NCBI RefSeq assembly: GCF_900167075.1
Contig: NZ_FUWH01000004.1
Coordinates: forward strand, 124,001 to 188,000
Length of the DNA stretch: 64,000 nucleotides
Direction of reading: 5' to 3'
Source: Sediminibacterium ginsengisoli
GTDB lineage: Bacteria; Bacteroidota; Bacteroidia; Chitinophagales; Chitinophagaceae
This document shows, one piece after another, positions 55,838-64,000 of the stretch. Made by a program: the position numbers and the translations under genes. The notes beneath the pieces are model-generated. The model was not told the DNA's origin. It was given only the letters and a program-made list of their open reading frames with translations, and searched no databases. Position 1 is the first letter of the stretch, and each line of letters starts with the position of its first letter.

Positions 55838-57196
55838 CTACGCTGTTGCTGGCACATGGATCGGGTCGGCATAATGCGCCAGTCCGTAATTCCTTTGCTG
55901 CGCTTCTTCCGGATGCAGCACATGCCATTCAAATTCATCACGGAAATGCCTGATCGCAGCGGCTACAGGCCATGCTGCTGCATCACCCAGCGGACAGATC
56001 GTATTTCCTTCGATCTTGCGCTGGATATCCCATAACAGATCGATATCGCTCAGTTTTCCTTTTCCGTATTCGATGTTCTTCAGGATCTTTTCCATCCAGC
56101 CGGTTCCTTCCCTGCATGGCGAACACTGTCCGCAGCTTTCATGACGATAGAAACGCGCAAGGCTCAGTGTATGGCGTACCACGCACTGGTCTTCATCCAG
56201 CACAATAAAACCGCCCGAACCCATCATGGAGCCTGTGGCAAAACCGCCGTCGCTCAGGCTTTCATAGTTCATGTAACGGGTTTCACCTTTGGCTGTTTTG
56301 AGCAGAAGGTTTGCTGGTAAAATCGGCACCGATGAACCACCCGGAATACATGCTTTCAGTTTTTTACCGTTGGCGATACCACCGCAATATTCATCTGAAT
56401 AAATAAATTCTTCTACAGATATCGTCATGTCGATCTCGTAAACACCGGGTTTGTTGATATTGCCGCAGGCAGAGATCAGCTTGGTTCCGGTAGAACGGCC
56501 TACGCCGATCTTGGCGTATTCCTCACCACCCATATTGATGATAGGCACAACCGCCGCAAGTGTTTCCACGTTATTCACCACTGTGGGACGCATCCATACG
56601 CCCTGTACGGCAGGGAACGGAGGTTTGATACGCGGGTTACCACGTTTACCTTCGAGTGATTCGATCAGCGCGGTTTCTTCGCCACAGATATAAGCACCTG
56701 CACCGCGTTGTACATGTATGTTACAATTGAAACCGGTACCCAGGATATTGTTACCCAGGAACCCGTTGTTCTTTGCTTCGCTGATCGCCTGCTCAAGGAT
56801 ATCCACGATCCAGGCATATTCGCCGCGGATGTAGATATAAGTATCATTGGAGCCGAGCGCAAAAGAAGATACGATCAGGCCTTCGATCAGCAGGTGCGGA
56901 ATGAATTCCATGAGGTAGCGGTCTTTGAAAGTACCGGGCTCACTCTCATCGGCATTACATACCAGGTGACGCGGAACACCCTCGGGCTTGGCAATGAAAC
57001 TCCATTTCATGCCCGCAGGAAAACCTGCACCGCCACGTCCGCGGAGGCCACTCTTCTTCACCTCTTCCACAATCGCTTCAGGACCCATTTCCTTCAGCGC
57101 TTTCTCCACGCTGCGGTAGCCACCTTCACGGCGATAGACATCAAAATAGCGGATGCCTTCTACGTGTGCTTTCTCTAATAATAGTTTTATACTCAT
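55838..57196 (-). CDS. nuoF: NADH-quinone oxidoreductase subunit F
   Basis: 452 residues. The NADH/FMN site motif SGLRGRGGAGFPAGMKW, GAGAYICGEETALIESLEG, and the cluster N3 site ESCGQCSPCREG with the distant Cys in NTICPLGDAAAWPV are all present. It accepts electrons from NADH. Upstream on the operon lies the NTF2-like gene (33 bases), not nuoE directly. Confidence 0.97.
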   Translation of the reverse strand: MSIKLLLEKAHVEGIRYFDVYRREGGYRSVEKALKEMGPEAIVEEVKKSGLRGRGGAGFPAGMKWSFIAKPEGVPRHLVCNADESEPGTFKDRYLMEFIPHLLIEGLIVSSFALGSNDTYIYIRGEYAWIVDILEQAISEAKNNGFLGNNILGTGFNCNIHVQRGAGAYICGEETALIESLEGKRGNPRIKPPFPAVQGVWMRPTVVNNVETLAAVVPIINMGGEEYAKIGVGRSTGTKLISACGNINKPGVYEIDMTISVEEFIYSDEYCGGIANGKKLKACIPGGSSVPILPANLLLKTAKGETRYMNYESLSDGGFATGSMMGSGGFIVLDEDQCVVRHTLSLARFYRHESCGQCSPCREGTGWMEKILKNIEYGKGKLSDIDLLWDIQRKIEGNTICPLGDAAAWPVAAAIRHFRDEFEWHVLHPEEAQQRNYGLAHYADPIHVPATA

Positions 57197-57229
57197 AACC
57201 TGACTGAATCTTATTTATCACCCGAATAA

Positions 57230-57664
57230 TTATGGCAGTTTTACGGCTTGTCTTGCTACCAGTTCCCAATCCTTGTCTTTCTTCTTTACCCAGGTCTGCA
57301 ATATTCCCAAACGTAAAACGCCTTCTTTTCCTTTGTCCATTGTCCTGGCTTTTAAAATATGCCTTGCAATGGCGGTATTGCCTTCTATGAATACCGTAGC
57401 GCTGTCCATTTTAAAATCCTCATAGGTCATGGTGTTCGCTACAGCGTTCCTGATCATTTCCTGTTTGTCTTCCAGCTTACCGGTAGAATGACCGAAACTC
57501 ACTTTATCCGACAAAAGCGCGTTCAGCGCCACGCTGTCCTTATCTGCAAAAACAGCTTTGTTCAGTGCCTTTATTTTATTCATCACTTTCTGCTCCTTAC
57601 CGCCCTGGGCCAACACGGCACCGGCGGTTGCGAGCATCAGTATAAAGGTTAAAAGTTGTTTCAT
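57230..57664 (-). CDS. Secreted NTF2-like (DUF4440-type) protein inserted in the nuo operon
   Basis: 144 residues. Signal peptide MKQLLTFILMLATAGAVLAQ. The remaining part has the NTF2-like fold typical of DUF4440/SnoaL-type proteins: VMNKIKALNKAVFADKDSVA, LLSDKVSFGHSTGKLEDKQE, FIEGNTAIARHILKARTMDK and LGILQTWVKKKDKDWELVAR. A ligand-binding or catalytic cavity is presumed, without a defined substrate. It lies 9 bases from nuoE and 33 from nuoF, so it must be cotranscribed with complex I, yet it is exported to the periplasm where no known Nuo subunit needs it. Confidence 0.87.
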   Translation of the reverse strand: MKQLLTFILMLATAGAVLAQGGKEQKVMNKIKALNKAVFADKDSVALNALLSDKVSFGHSTGKLEDKQEMIRNAVANTMTYEDFKMDSATVFIEGNTAIARHILKARTMDKGKEGVLRLGILQTWVKKKDKDWELVARQAVKLP

Positions 57665-57673
57665 TTTATTGCT

Positions 57674-58174
57674 TTAGTTCATGTTCGCAGCCTTGCTTCT
57701 GCACTCTTCAATGATCGCGTCTACCTTTTCTCTGGTCAGGTGTTCGCGGTAATGTTTGCCGAGCTGCATCATCGGTGCATAACCACAGGCACCAAGGCAT
57801 TCTACGGTTTTCAGCGTAAACATACCATCGCTGGTAGTTTCTCCCGGTTTGATACCCAGCTTCTCGCCGATATAGGCAATGATATCATCGCTTCCACGCA
57901 GCATGCACGGGCCGGTCTGGCATACTTCAAACATGTATTTGCCTACCGGTTTCAGGTTGTACATGCTGTAGAAAGTAGCTACTTCATACACTTCTATGGA
58001 AGAGATCTGCAGCATTTCTGCCACATAATCCATTGTCTCGGCGCTCAGCCAGCCACCAAAGCTGTCCTGTGCAAGATGCAATACCGGCAGCAGGGCGCTT
58101 TTTTGTTTTCCTTCCGGATAGCGGCTTACCAGGCGATTGAATTCTGCCAGTTGTTCTTCTGAAAATTTCACCAT
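57674..58174 (-). CDS. nuoE: NADH-quinone oxidoreductase subunit E
   Basis: 166 residues, thioredoxin-like 2Fe-2S subunit. Cysteine pattern CQTGPCMLRG and TVECLGACGYAP (cluster N1a), with VATFYSMYNLKPVGKYMFEV. The start at 58174 is MVKFSEEQLAEFNRL. It precedes the NTF2-like gene by 9 bases. Confidence 0.96.
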   Translation of the reverse strand: MVKFSEEQLAEFNRLVSRYPEGKQKSALLPVLHLAQDSFGGWLSAETMDYVAEMLQISSIEVYEVATFYSMYNLKPVGKYMFEVCQTGPCMLRGSDDIIAYIGEKLGIKPGETTSDGMFTLKTVECLGACGYAPMMQLGKHYREHLTREKVDAIIEECRSKAANMN

Positions 58175-58222
58175 TGCTGGTTAATTATTTGTTGTTCGTT
58201 TATGTGTTTCTCTTGGTTCTTC

Positions 58223-59455
58223 TTATGCATCCAGTTCACCTGCAATCAGGTTCAGGCTACTCATGGTCACGATCGCGTCGCTCAGCATGCTGCCTGTAAC
58301 CAGTTCGGGATAAGCCTGGTAATAGATAAAGCAGGGCCTCCTGAAATGCAGCCTGAACGGCGTTCTTCCGCCATCGCTGATCAGGTAAAAACCCAGTTCA
58401 CCGTTACCGCCTTCTACTGACTGGTATACTTCGCCTTTCGGCATATCCACTTCACCCATGATAATCTTGAAATGCCAGATCAGCGCTTCCATTTTCGTAT
58501 ATACATCTTCTTTTTTAGGAAGATAATATTCCGGCACATCTGCATGGTATACTTCCGCTTCCGCGCCGGTGAATGATTGTATTTTCTGATATGCCTGTTC
58601 TATGATGGAAAGGCTCTGCCACATTTCTGCATTACGCACCAGGAAGCGATCATAGTTGTCGCCCGTAGTACCCACCGGAACCGTAAACTCAAAATCTTCG
58701 TAGCTGCTGTATGGTGCATGCACACGCACATCGTAATCTACACCTGCGGCCCTGAGGTTCGGACCTGTAAAACCATAATTCAATGCTCTTTCCGCACTGA
58801 TGGCACCGCCGCCCTGCGTACGCTCCATGAAGATGCGGTTGCGGGAGAACAGGTTCTCGAACTCCTTCAGCACTTTCGGATACTCTTTCAGGAATTTTTC
58901 CAGTTTTGTAAACGCGGTATTGTTGAAGTTTCTTTCAAAGCCCCCGATACGGCCTATATTGGTTGTGAGGCGCGAGCCGCACACTTCTTCATAGATCTCA
59001 TAGATCAGCTCGCGGTACTGCATTACATACAGGAAGCCCGTATACGCACCGGTATCCACGCCTACAATTGAATTACAGATCAGGTGATCCGAGATACGCG
59101 CCAGCTCCATGATGATCACACGGAGATAGTCTACTCGCTTTGGTGTTTTAACACCCAGCAATTTTTCACAGGTAAGGTGCCAGCCCATGTTGTTGATCGG
59201 GCTGCTGCAATAGTTCAGCCTGTCTGTCAGCGGCGTGATCTGGTAAAGCGGCCTGCGTTCTGCCAGTTTCTCAAAAGCACGGTGGATATAACCCACGGTC
59301 TGTTCTGTAGAAACAATACGTTCGCCGTCCAGTTCCATGATATTCTGAAACACACCATGTGTTGCAGGGTGCGTTGGCCCTACGTTCAGCGTTGTGGTCT
59401 GTGTTTCTATAGAGCCTTCCGGCAGCTTAATATGTTGATCCTGTGTTAACATCAT
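58223..59455 (-). CDS. nuoD: NADH-quinone oxidoreductase subunit D
   Basis: 410 residues, full length of the separate NuoD type (not fused to NuoC). MNVGPTHPATHGVFQ-type conserved TLNVGPTHPATHGVFQNIME, the quinone-site HIS/TYR region and C-terminal PELVTGSMLSDAIVTMSSLN-like tail are present. The start at 59455 follows a second ATG at 59452; either fits. Confidence 0.97.
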   Translation of the reverse strand: MMLTQDQHIKLPEGSIETQTTTLNVGPTHPATHGVFQNIMELDGERIVSTEQTVGYIHRAFEKLAERRPLYQITPLTDRLNYCSSPINNMGWHLTCEKLLGVKTPKRVDYLRVIIMELARISDHLICNSIVGVDTGAYTGFLYVMQYRELIYEIYEEVCGSRLTTNIGRIGGFERNFNNTAFTKLEKFLKEYPKVLKEFENLFSRNRIFMERTQGGGAISAERALNYGFTGPNLRAAGVDYDVRVHAPYSSYEDFEFTVPVGTTGDNYDRFLVRNAEMWQSLSIIEQAYQKIQSFTGAEAEVYHADVPEYYLPKKEDVYTKMEALIWHFKIIMGEVDMPKGEVYQSVEGGNGELGFYLISDGGRTPFRLHFRRPCFIYYQAYPELVTGSMLSDAIVTMSSLNLIAGELDA

Positions 59456-59545
59456 TTATTGTGTTACCAGCTTAAAAATATCTGTTCAACTTTGTTGTGT
59501 CACTCACTTCAGCGGTTATCTGCTCTTCAGCTATCACCGCATTTA

Positions 59546-60052
59546 TTATCCCCTTCCGAACATTTCGTCATCCTTGTCGATCCTGGTCTGGTCTTCCAGC
59601 GGATATTCCTTGCGCATAGGGAAATAATCCATCTCATCTACATTCAGGATCCGCTTCAGGTTCGGGTGCCCTACAAAATTCACTCCGTAGAAATCATAGG
59701 TTTCGCGCTCCATCCAGTTGGCTGTGGAGAAGAGTTGGGATGCAGTATACACATCCGGCTCCGCCACACTTGTGAATACTTTGAAACGGATACGTACATT
59801 GTCGCGCAGGTTATGCAGATGGTACACTACTGCCAGTTCCCGGCCCGGCTGATCCGGGTAGTTTACGGCGCAGAGATCTGTCATAAAACGAAACTGCAGT
59901 TCTGCATCATCGTACAGGAACTGCATTACTTTCAGGTTCTGATCTTTGGGCGCTTCAAAGCTGAGCATACCGTAGGTATCTTCAAAGTTGAAGACCTGTT
60001 CGCCAAACTTCTCTGTCAGTCGCTGTTGAATATATTGGTTGCTTAATTCCAT
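59546..60052 (-). CDS. nuoC: NADH-quinone oxidoreductase subunit C
   Basis: 168 residues from the ATG at 60052 (MELSNQYIQQRL); a TTG two codons earlier is possible. WMERETYDFYGVNFVGHPNL and RILNVDEMDYFPMRKEYPLE are the family signature. Separate C and D subunits occur in this lineage. Its ATG is directly preceded by the CCCTGCGGGG-type hairpin motif. Confidence 0.95.
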   Translation of the reverse strand: MELSNQYIQQRLTEKFGEQVFNFEDTYGMLSFEAPKDQNLKVMQFLYDDAELQFRFMTDLCAVNYPDQPGRELAVVYHLHNLRDNVRIRFKVFTSVAEPDVYTASQLFSTANWMERETYDFYGVNFVGHPNLKRILNVDEMDYFPMRKEYPLEDQTRIDKDDEMFGRG

Positions 60053-60127
60053 ACCCAAACCCCGCAGGGATACTTGTTTTTTATGAATGACTTTTATTTC
60101 CCTCCGTTTCTCAGGGGAAACAAAAGA

Positions 60128-60718
60128 TTACTGAATTCCGTAGCTGTCCATCAATGCCTGGTATTGCGGACTGTTCCTGCGCCGGATGCTTTCCTGACCT
60201 ACCAGTTCCTGGATCTTCATAAAACCATCCAGGATCGCTTCGGGTCTTGGCGGGCATCCAGGAACATAAACGTCTACCGGTATTACCTGGTCAATACCCT
60301 GCAGTACGCTGTAAGTATCGAAGATACCGCCGCTCGATGCGCAGGCTCCTACTGCCAGTACCCAGCGTGGCTCAGCCATCTGCAGGTATACCTGACGCAG
60401 TACCGGTGCCATTTTCTTGGCGATGGTACCCATCACCATCAGCAGGTCGCACTGACGTGGTGAAAAGCCCACACGTTCGGAACCAAAACGCGAGATATCA
60501 TAATGCGAACCCATGGTAGCCATGAATTCGATACCACAGCAGGACGTAGCGAAAGGCAGCGGCCAGATCGAGTTCTTACGCGCAAGGCCAACCACATCGC
60601 TCAGCTTGGTTGTAAAGAAGCCATCACCGGAATAGCCTGCAGGGGCTTCCGCCACTGCAACAGCGCTGTTGATGTCTCCTTCTTTCGGATGAATATTAAA
60701 TCTTACAGGACGTGCCAT
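60128..60718 (-). CDS. nuoB: NADH-quinone oxidoreductase subunit B
   Basis: 196 residues. The N2 cluster ligands are visible as the tandem C60-C61 in TSCCGIEFMATMG, with later Cys in AVGACASSGGIF and VPGCPPRPEA. It carries the terminal cluster next to quinone. Family length. Confidence 0.97.
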   Translation of the reverse strand: MARPVRFNIHPKEGDINSAVAVAEAPAGYSGDGFFTTKLSDVVGLARKNSIWPLPFATSCCGIEFMATMGSHYDISRFGSERVGFSPRQCDLLMVMGTIAKKMAPVLRQVYLQMAEPRWVLAVGACASSGGIFDTYSVLQGIDQVIPVDVYVPGCPPRPEAILDGFMKIQELVGQESIRRRNSPQYQALMDSYGIQ

Positions 60719-60806
60719 AATCTTTTATATTAATTCAGCAAACCGGTTATCACTTACAATCGCACAACGATCATGCCCTGCCGGCTGCCAACTGTTAATC
60801 ATATTG

Positions 60807-61208
60807 TTAATCCTCCCACTTAAGGGCACCTTTCTTGATGATATAGATAAAGCCTATCAGGAAGAAAGAAACAAACATCAGAACTGCTCCAAAACCACTC
60901 CAGCCCAGCTCGCGGAAGTTTACTGCATACGGATAAAAGAAGATCACTTCCACATCGAACAATACGAACAGGATCGCTACAAGGAAATACTTGATCGCTA
61001 CCGGTTGCCTTGCATCGCCATGATTCTCGATACCACTCGCAAAAGTTTCAAGTTTATCGGCAGTTTTCCTCTTCGGACCCAGCAACTGTGATACACCAAT
61101 CATCGTTGCCACAAAGCCTGCGGCAAAGATCAACTGGATACCGATCGGGAAATAATTTGCAACTGAATTATTATCAGCCGCATCTAACAACAAAAATGGC
61201 CAGTTCAT
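60807..61208 (-). CDS. nuoA: NADH-quinone oxidoreductase subunit A
   Basis: 133 residues, three membrane helices; ETFASGIENHGDARQPVAIK and YFLVAILFVLFDVEVIFFYP are the conserved NuoA regions. First gene of the nuo operon. A perfect -7 box and short leader are immediately upstream. Confidence 0.95.
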   Translation of the reverse strand: MNWPFLLLDAADNNSVANYFPIGIQLIFAAGFVATMIGVSQLLGPKRKTADKLETFASGIENHGDARQPVAIKYFLVAILFVLFDVEVIFFYPYAVNFRELGWSGFGAVLMFVSFFLIGFIYIIKKGALKWED

Positions 61209-61229
61209 GTTAAAACATTAATTGTCACG

Positions 61230-61237
61230 CAAATGTA
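61230..61237 (-). promoter_or_regulatory. -7 box of the nuo operon promoter
   Basis: TACATTTG on the minus strand, a full consensus match, 21 bases before the nuoA ATG and just after the TPR-gene terminator. The -33 region is T-rich but has no clean TTG. Confidence 0.6.
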
Positions 61238-61257
61238 AGCCAGCGAGGCATATAAAT

Positions 61258-61289
61258 GAAAAACTCCCCGTTTTTGGGGAGTTTTTTAT
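61258..61289 (-). terminator. Terminator of the TPR gene
   Basis: ACTCCCC and GGGGAGT around a 6-base loop, with a T-run on the minus strand directly after the stem, starting 5 bases past the TPR stop codon. It separates the TPR/PstS-like operon from nuo. Confidence 0.88.
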
Positions 61290-61293
61290 CAAT

Positions 61294-63036
61294 TTATTTT
61301 TCAGTGCCATTTGCTTTTGCATTGGAGCTGGTGCCGCTGGTTGCGCCTGATTTAGGGCCAGGTTTGGCAGGGGCAGGTGGTTTAGACAGTGCTTTTGTCA
61401 GCTGCTCTTTTGCCGGCTTGGCAAAACTGTCCTCCGGATCGATCGCCAGGATTTTGTCTACAGTTTCAAGTGCTTTTGTATAATCTTTTATTTTATCTGC
61501 ATATAATACTGCGATATAATAATACTGCCTTTTGATCAGGTTCGCATTTTTCGCCTGGTCTTTAGACAGGAATGTGATATACTGCTCTACAAAAGGTACT
61601 GCTGTTCCCTTGGTGCTGTCTACATCCTGTGCCATTGCTACCTGGGCTGCAAAACGGTATCCATAGATCTGGTCAGGGAATTTCTGGATGTACTCAGCGC
61701 TCAGTTTAGCGGCTTCGTCCAGTTCGCCCGCCTTAACGGTTGCGTCAACCAGGTAATAGTAATCCGTATTGCTCATTTCTTTCTTCAGTGCTGCATTTTT
61801 CTTCAGCCATACCAGCTGACTTTTGGGATTGTTTGCTTTCGCATACAGGCCTGCTGCCAGTTTGGTGTAGTTCAGACGGTTCTCGGTTGATGTATCATTG
61901 GCCATTGCTTTCTCGATATATCCTACCGCTGCATCTTCGCTTCCGGGGAATTTAGACAGGATCTTTACCGCCAGCTCATAGTCTGCAGGTTTGATCTTTT
62001 CCTGAGGAATGGTTGCAAAATATTTCTCGATGTTTGCTTTCGCCTGTACGGAATCTCCGCTCCTGTCGTAGTTATATGCATATACCAGTTGCAGTGCAGG
62101 GATCGGTGTTGCTCCGGCGCTGGCTTCTATTTCCTTCGCTTTTGCAATACTCTCACTGTAACGGCCCGCGCGGAACAGGTAATCTGCCAGGAACAGATCG
62201 TTCTGCGGATCTTTATCTGCTGCTGCTACATATTTATCCAGGTATTCTTTTGCCTTGTTGATATCCTTGTCAGAATAGTAGTTATACAATGCATAGTATA
62301 CTGGCGGGAAAGCCGGGTCAGCAGCGATCGCGTCGTTAAAGAACTGCTCAAACAATTCCTTGTTATTCTGGCTCAGGTAAATACGGCCGATACGGTATTT
62401 CGCTCTGGCGTTCTTAGGATCACGTGCAATTGCTTCTGTATAAGCTTTTACCGCTTCACCACCGTATTCACCACCCATTTTCTGGTAGTTGATACCCATA
62501 TTGATAAAGATATCAGCATTGGTGAGGTCGATAGCGCCGGCCTGTTTCAGTTTGTCGATCGCATAGGCAGGATCTCCCTGTTTGCTGTCGCCATCTGCAT
62601 TCGCACGACCGATCGCATTCAGGATAGAAGGATTCGGCTTGCCTTTATTTTTACCTTTTGTTTCTGTTGTTGCAGTGATTGCCTGCTCAAATTTCTGTTT
62701 GGCAGCATTGATATCGCCGCCTTCCAGGATTTCCATATGGCCCATACCTACGAGCAGCCAGGCATCGCTGCCCAGTTCCTGCATAGCTTTCTGATATACA
62801 TCTTTTGCTGCTTTAATAGCATCTTTGGTAGGAGCCAGATCACTGGCTACCAGTGATTGTCCATACCAGTATATGGTCTGCGGATCCTTTGGATTGGCAT
62901 CATACGCTTTCTTCAGGAGGTCTTTTGCCGTGTTGTACTTCTCGTAACTCAGGTTCTTGATCCCATCAGCGAGTTGTGCCATCAGCGACTTTCCCAGCAT
63001 CAGCGCAGCCATCATCAATAAAACGATCTTCTTCAT
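61294..63036 (-). CDS. Secreted TPR-repeat protein
   Basis: 580 residues. Signal peptide MKKIVLLMMAALMLGKSLMA. Repeated TPR helices, e.g. SYEKYNTAKDLLKKAYDANP, ADIFINMGINYQKMGGEYGG, ARAKYRIGRIYLSQNNKELF and PAFPPVYYALYNYYSDKDIN. The C-terminus is a Pro/Ala/Gly/Ser-rich tail (SKPPAPAKPGPKSGATSGTS). It probably acts as a periplasmic binding scaffold. It starts 24 bases after the PstS-like gene and is likely its operon partner. Confidence 0.9.
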   Translation of the reverse strand: MKKIVLLMMAALMLGKSLMAQLADGIKNLSYEKYNTAKDLLKKAYDANPKDPQTIYWYGQSLVASDLAPTKDAIKAAKDVYQKAMQELGSDAWLLVGMGHMEILEGGDINAAKQKFEQAITATTETKGKNKGKPNPSILNAIGRANADGDSKQGDPAYAIDKLKQAGAIDLTNADIFINMGINYQKMGGEYGGEAVKAYTEAIARDPKNARAKYRIGRIYLSQNNKELFEQFFNDAIAADPAFPPVYYALYNYYSDKDINKAKEYLDKYVAAADKDPQNDLFLADYLFRAGRYSESIAKAKEIEASAGATPIPALQLVYAYNYDRSGDSVQAKANIEKYFATIPQEKIKPADYELAVKILSKFPGSEDAAVGYIEKAMANDTSTENRLNYTKLAAGLYAKANNPKSQLVWLKKNAALKKEMSNTDYYYLVDATVKAGELDEAAKLSAEYIQKFPDQIYGYRFAAQVAMAQDVDSTKGTAVPFVEQYITFLSKDQAKNANLIKRQYYYIAVLYADKIKDYTKALETVDKILAIDPEDSFAKPAKEQLTKALSKPPAPAKPGPKSGATSGTSSNAKANGTEK

Positions 63037-63060
63037 TTGTCTGTTTTTATAGTTGTTCTA

Positions 63061-63990
63061 TTAATCTGAATCTTTAATACTACTTGTTCTTTTATCCAGG
63101 GCCATTATTGCCGGGGCAAGAAAGGCGCTTCTGAATATCAGCTGTCCTCTTTCCAGGCTCATGAAGTTCATGAATCCTGTACCAAGCCCGGCTGTGTTTT
63201 CTTTCAGCACGTAGTACAAGGGACGTGCCAAAGGGTATTGCATATATGTTATAGTTGCCTGTGAAGGCTTTGCAAAGAAGCCTTTCTCGGTACAATTAAC
63301 ACATTCTACAAGACCCAGTCTTATTTTTTTCATATACTCCTGCTGTGCCGGATCGTAGCTGTCGCCTACCCAGCTGAGGCCTACAAAGCCTATCACATCT
63401 GTTCGCTGCGATACCTGGTTGATCACACCGAGACTGTTCTGTTCTGCCACAACATTACTTCCGAAATTACCGCCGCGCAAAACGCTGTCTTTCAGGAAAC
63501 GTACGGTACTGGTTGCATTCTGGCCATCCATCACTGCTGTAATTTTTTCCTTTCCGGAAAGGATCGCTTTCAGCCGCTCCATGGTGAACAGACTGTCCTT
63601 TGCGTCCTTATTTATAATTACAGCTACAGCATCGTATGCCAGCACGGCATACTGCGGTGTATATGATAACTTATCCTTATAAAAAGAGCTCTCCTGTTTG
63701 TTCAGCCCGCGTGCCACAATGATCATGCGGGTGCTGTCTGACTGCAGATCGCGGAAACACGTTGCTTCAGACGTATAGGTTACATGGATATTGGTGTTGG
63801 GAAAAGAAGAATGATGCACGTGCAGCTGCTCTTCAATCACCGGTTTAAAACTTTCATCCACACTAATCCGAATACTGCCTTCCTGCGGGGTATCCCTTTT
63901 ATCAGCTTTATCCGGGGTCGTTTTGCATGCGTTGAAGATCAACAGCATCCCTCCCAGCACAATTCCATATAACAAACCAGCTTTTCTCAT
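63061..63990 (-). CDS. PstS-like phosphate/substrate-binding lipoprotein
   Basis: 309 residues. The hydrophobic lead LLYGIVLGGMLLIFNACKTT has a lipobox with C22. After it comes a PstS-like periplasmic binding domain: GSIRISVDESFKPVIEEQLH, VAVIINKDAKDSLFTMERLK, VLRGGNFGSNVVAEQNSLGV and IGFVGLSWVGDSYDPAQQEY, with the closing ERGQLIFRSAFLAPAIMALD. It resembles phosphate-binding PstS but shows no phosphate-transporter genes beside it. The complete gene ends 24 bases before the TPR gene; further genes of its operon may lie beyond the right edge. Confidence 0.88.
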   Translation of the reverse strand: MRKAGLLYGIVLGGMLLIFNACKTTPDKADKRDTPQEGSIRISVDESFKPVIEEQLHVHHSSFPNTNIHVTYTSEATCFRDLQSDSTRMIIVARGLNKQESSFYKDKLSYTPQYAVLAYDAVAVIINKDAKDSLFTMERLKAILSGKEKITAVMDGQNATSTVRFLKDSVLRGGNFGSNVVAEQNSLGVINQVSQRTDVIGFVGLSWVGDSYDPAQQEYMKKIRLGLVECVNCTEKGFFAKPSQATITYMQYPLARPLYYVLKENTAGLGTGFMNFMSLERGQLIFRSAFLAPAIMALDKRTSSIKDSD

Positions 63991-64000
63991 CTTAATAATC

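Noticed and set aside
62089..62856. 255-codon plus-strand frame over the TPR gene
   Set aside because: Antisense shadow; apparent Cys/Phe richness is the complement of TPR Ala/Lys codons.

Overview
The window looks like a chromosomal segment of a Bacteroidota bacterium, most likely Chitinophagaceae or a close relative. The signs are a SusC-like TonB-dependent receptor with a carboxypeptidase-regulatory N-domain, a secreted subtilase with a type IX secretion (T9SS) C-terminal domain, a DUF6526 protein, a 14-subunit nuo operon with a short NuoG, and repeated Bacteroidota-type -7 boxes (TAnnTTTG) ahead of genes. The family placement is an inference from gene content; no 16S gene is present. I see no insertion sequence, prophage, CRISPR array, rRNA gene or integrase.

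Layout. 1-3.5 kb: 5' part of a TonB-dependent receptor running off the left edge, an FMN-binding general-stress protein and two small hypothetical genes. 3.6-7.4 kb: an OmpR/EnvZ-type two-component system, a DUF6526 membrane protein and an ArsR regulator with its SRPBCC (AHSA1) partner. 7.4-10.6 kb: a hotdog thioesterase and metE under a clear cobalamin riboswitch. 10.8-14.5 kb: same-strand accessory genes (DUF2975 membrane protein, XRE regulator, ankyrin lipoprotein, acyltransferase, AraC regulator, DUF1398 protein). 14.6-17.5 kb: two small secreted proteins and a TlpA-type thioredoxin, separated by unusual inverted repeats. 17.5-31 kb: mostly housekeeping genes (tRNA-Ser(GGA), tatD, polysaccharide deacetylase, gltX, GT39-type mannosyltransferase, stand-alone B12-binding domain protein, TRIC-like channel, enoyl-CoA hydratase, alkaline-phosphatase-superfamily protein, M16 peptidase, fumC). 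31-46 kb: a T9SS subtilase, mfd, a zinc-ribbon-like small protein that has lost cysteines, a secreted protein of unknown function, gyrB, a cysteine-rich AraC regulator, an amidohydrolase lipoprotein and a MacB/FtsX-type permease.

47-61.2 kb holds the complete respiratory complex I operon, nuoA to nuoN on the minus strand, with one secreted NTF2-like gene inserted between nuoE and nuoF. Upstream of it (61.3-64 kb) lie a TPR protein and a PstS-like binding lipoprotein, separated from nuo by a terminator, with a good promoter in front of nuoA.

B12 enters twice: a riboswitch on the B12-independent methionine synthase and a methylmalonyl-CoA-mutase-type B12 domain protein. The non-coding structures that best repay a second look are the tRNA-Ser fragment beside the tRNA gene, the tandem 60-bp-phased dyads before the thioredoxin gene, the perfect 17-bp inverted repeat at 14.56 kb, and a GC-rich hairpin motif that recurs directly in front of the nuoC, nuoL and nuoN start codons. 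I found no clear previously undescribed multi-gene system. The nearest candidates are those nuo leader hairpins and the embedded NTF2-like gene.
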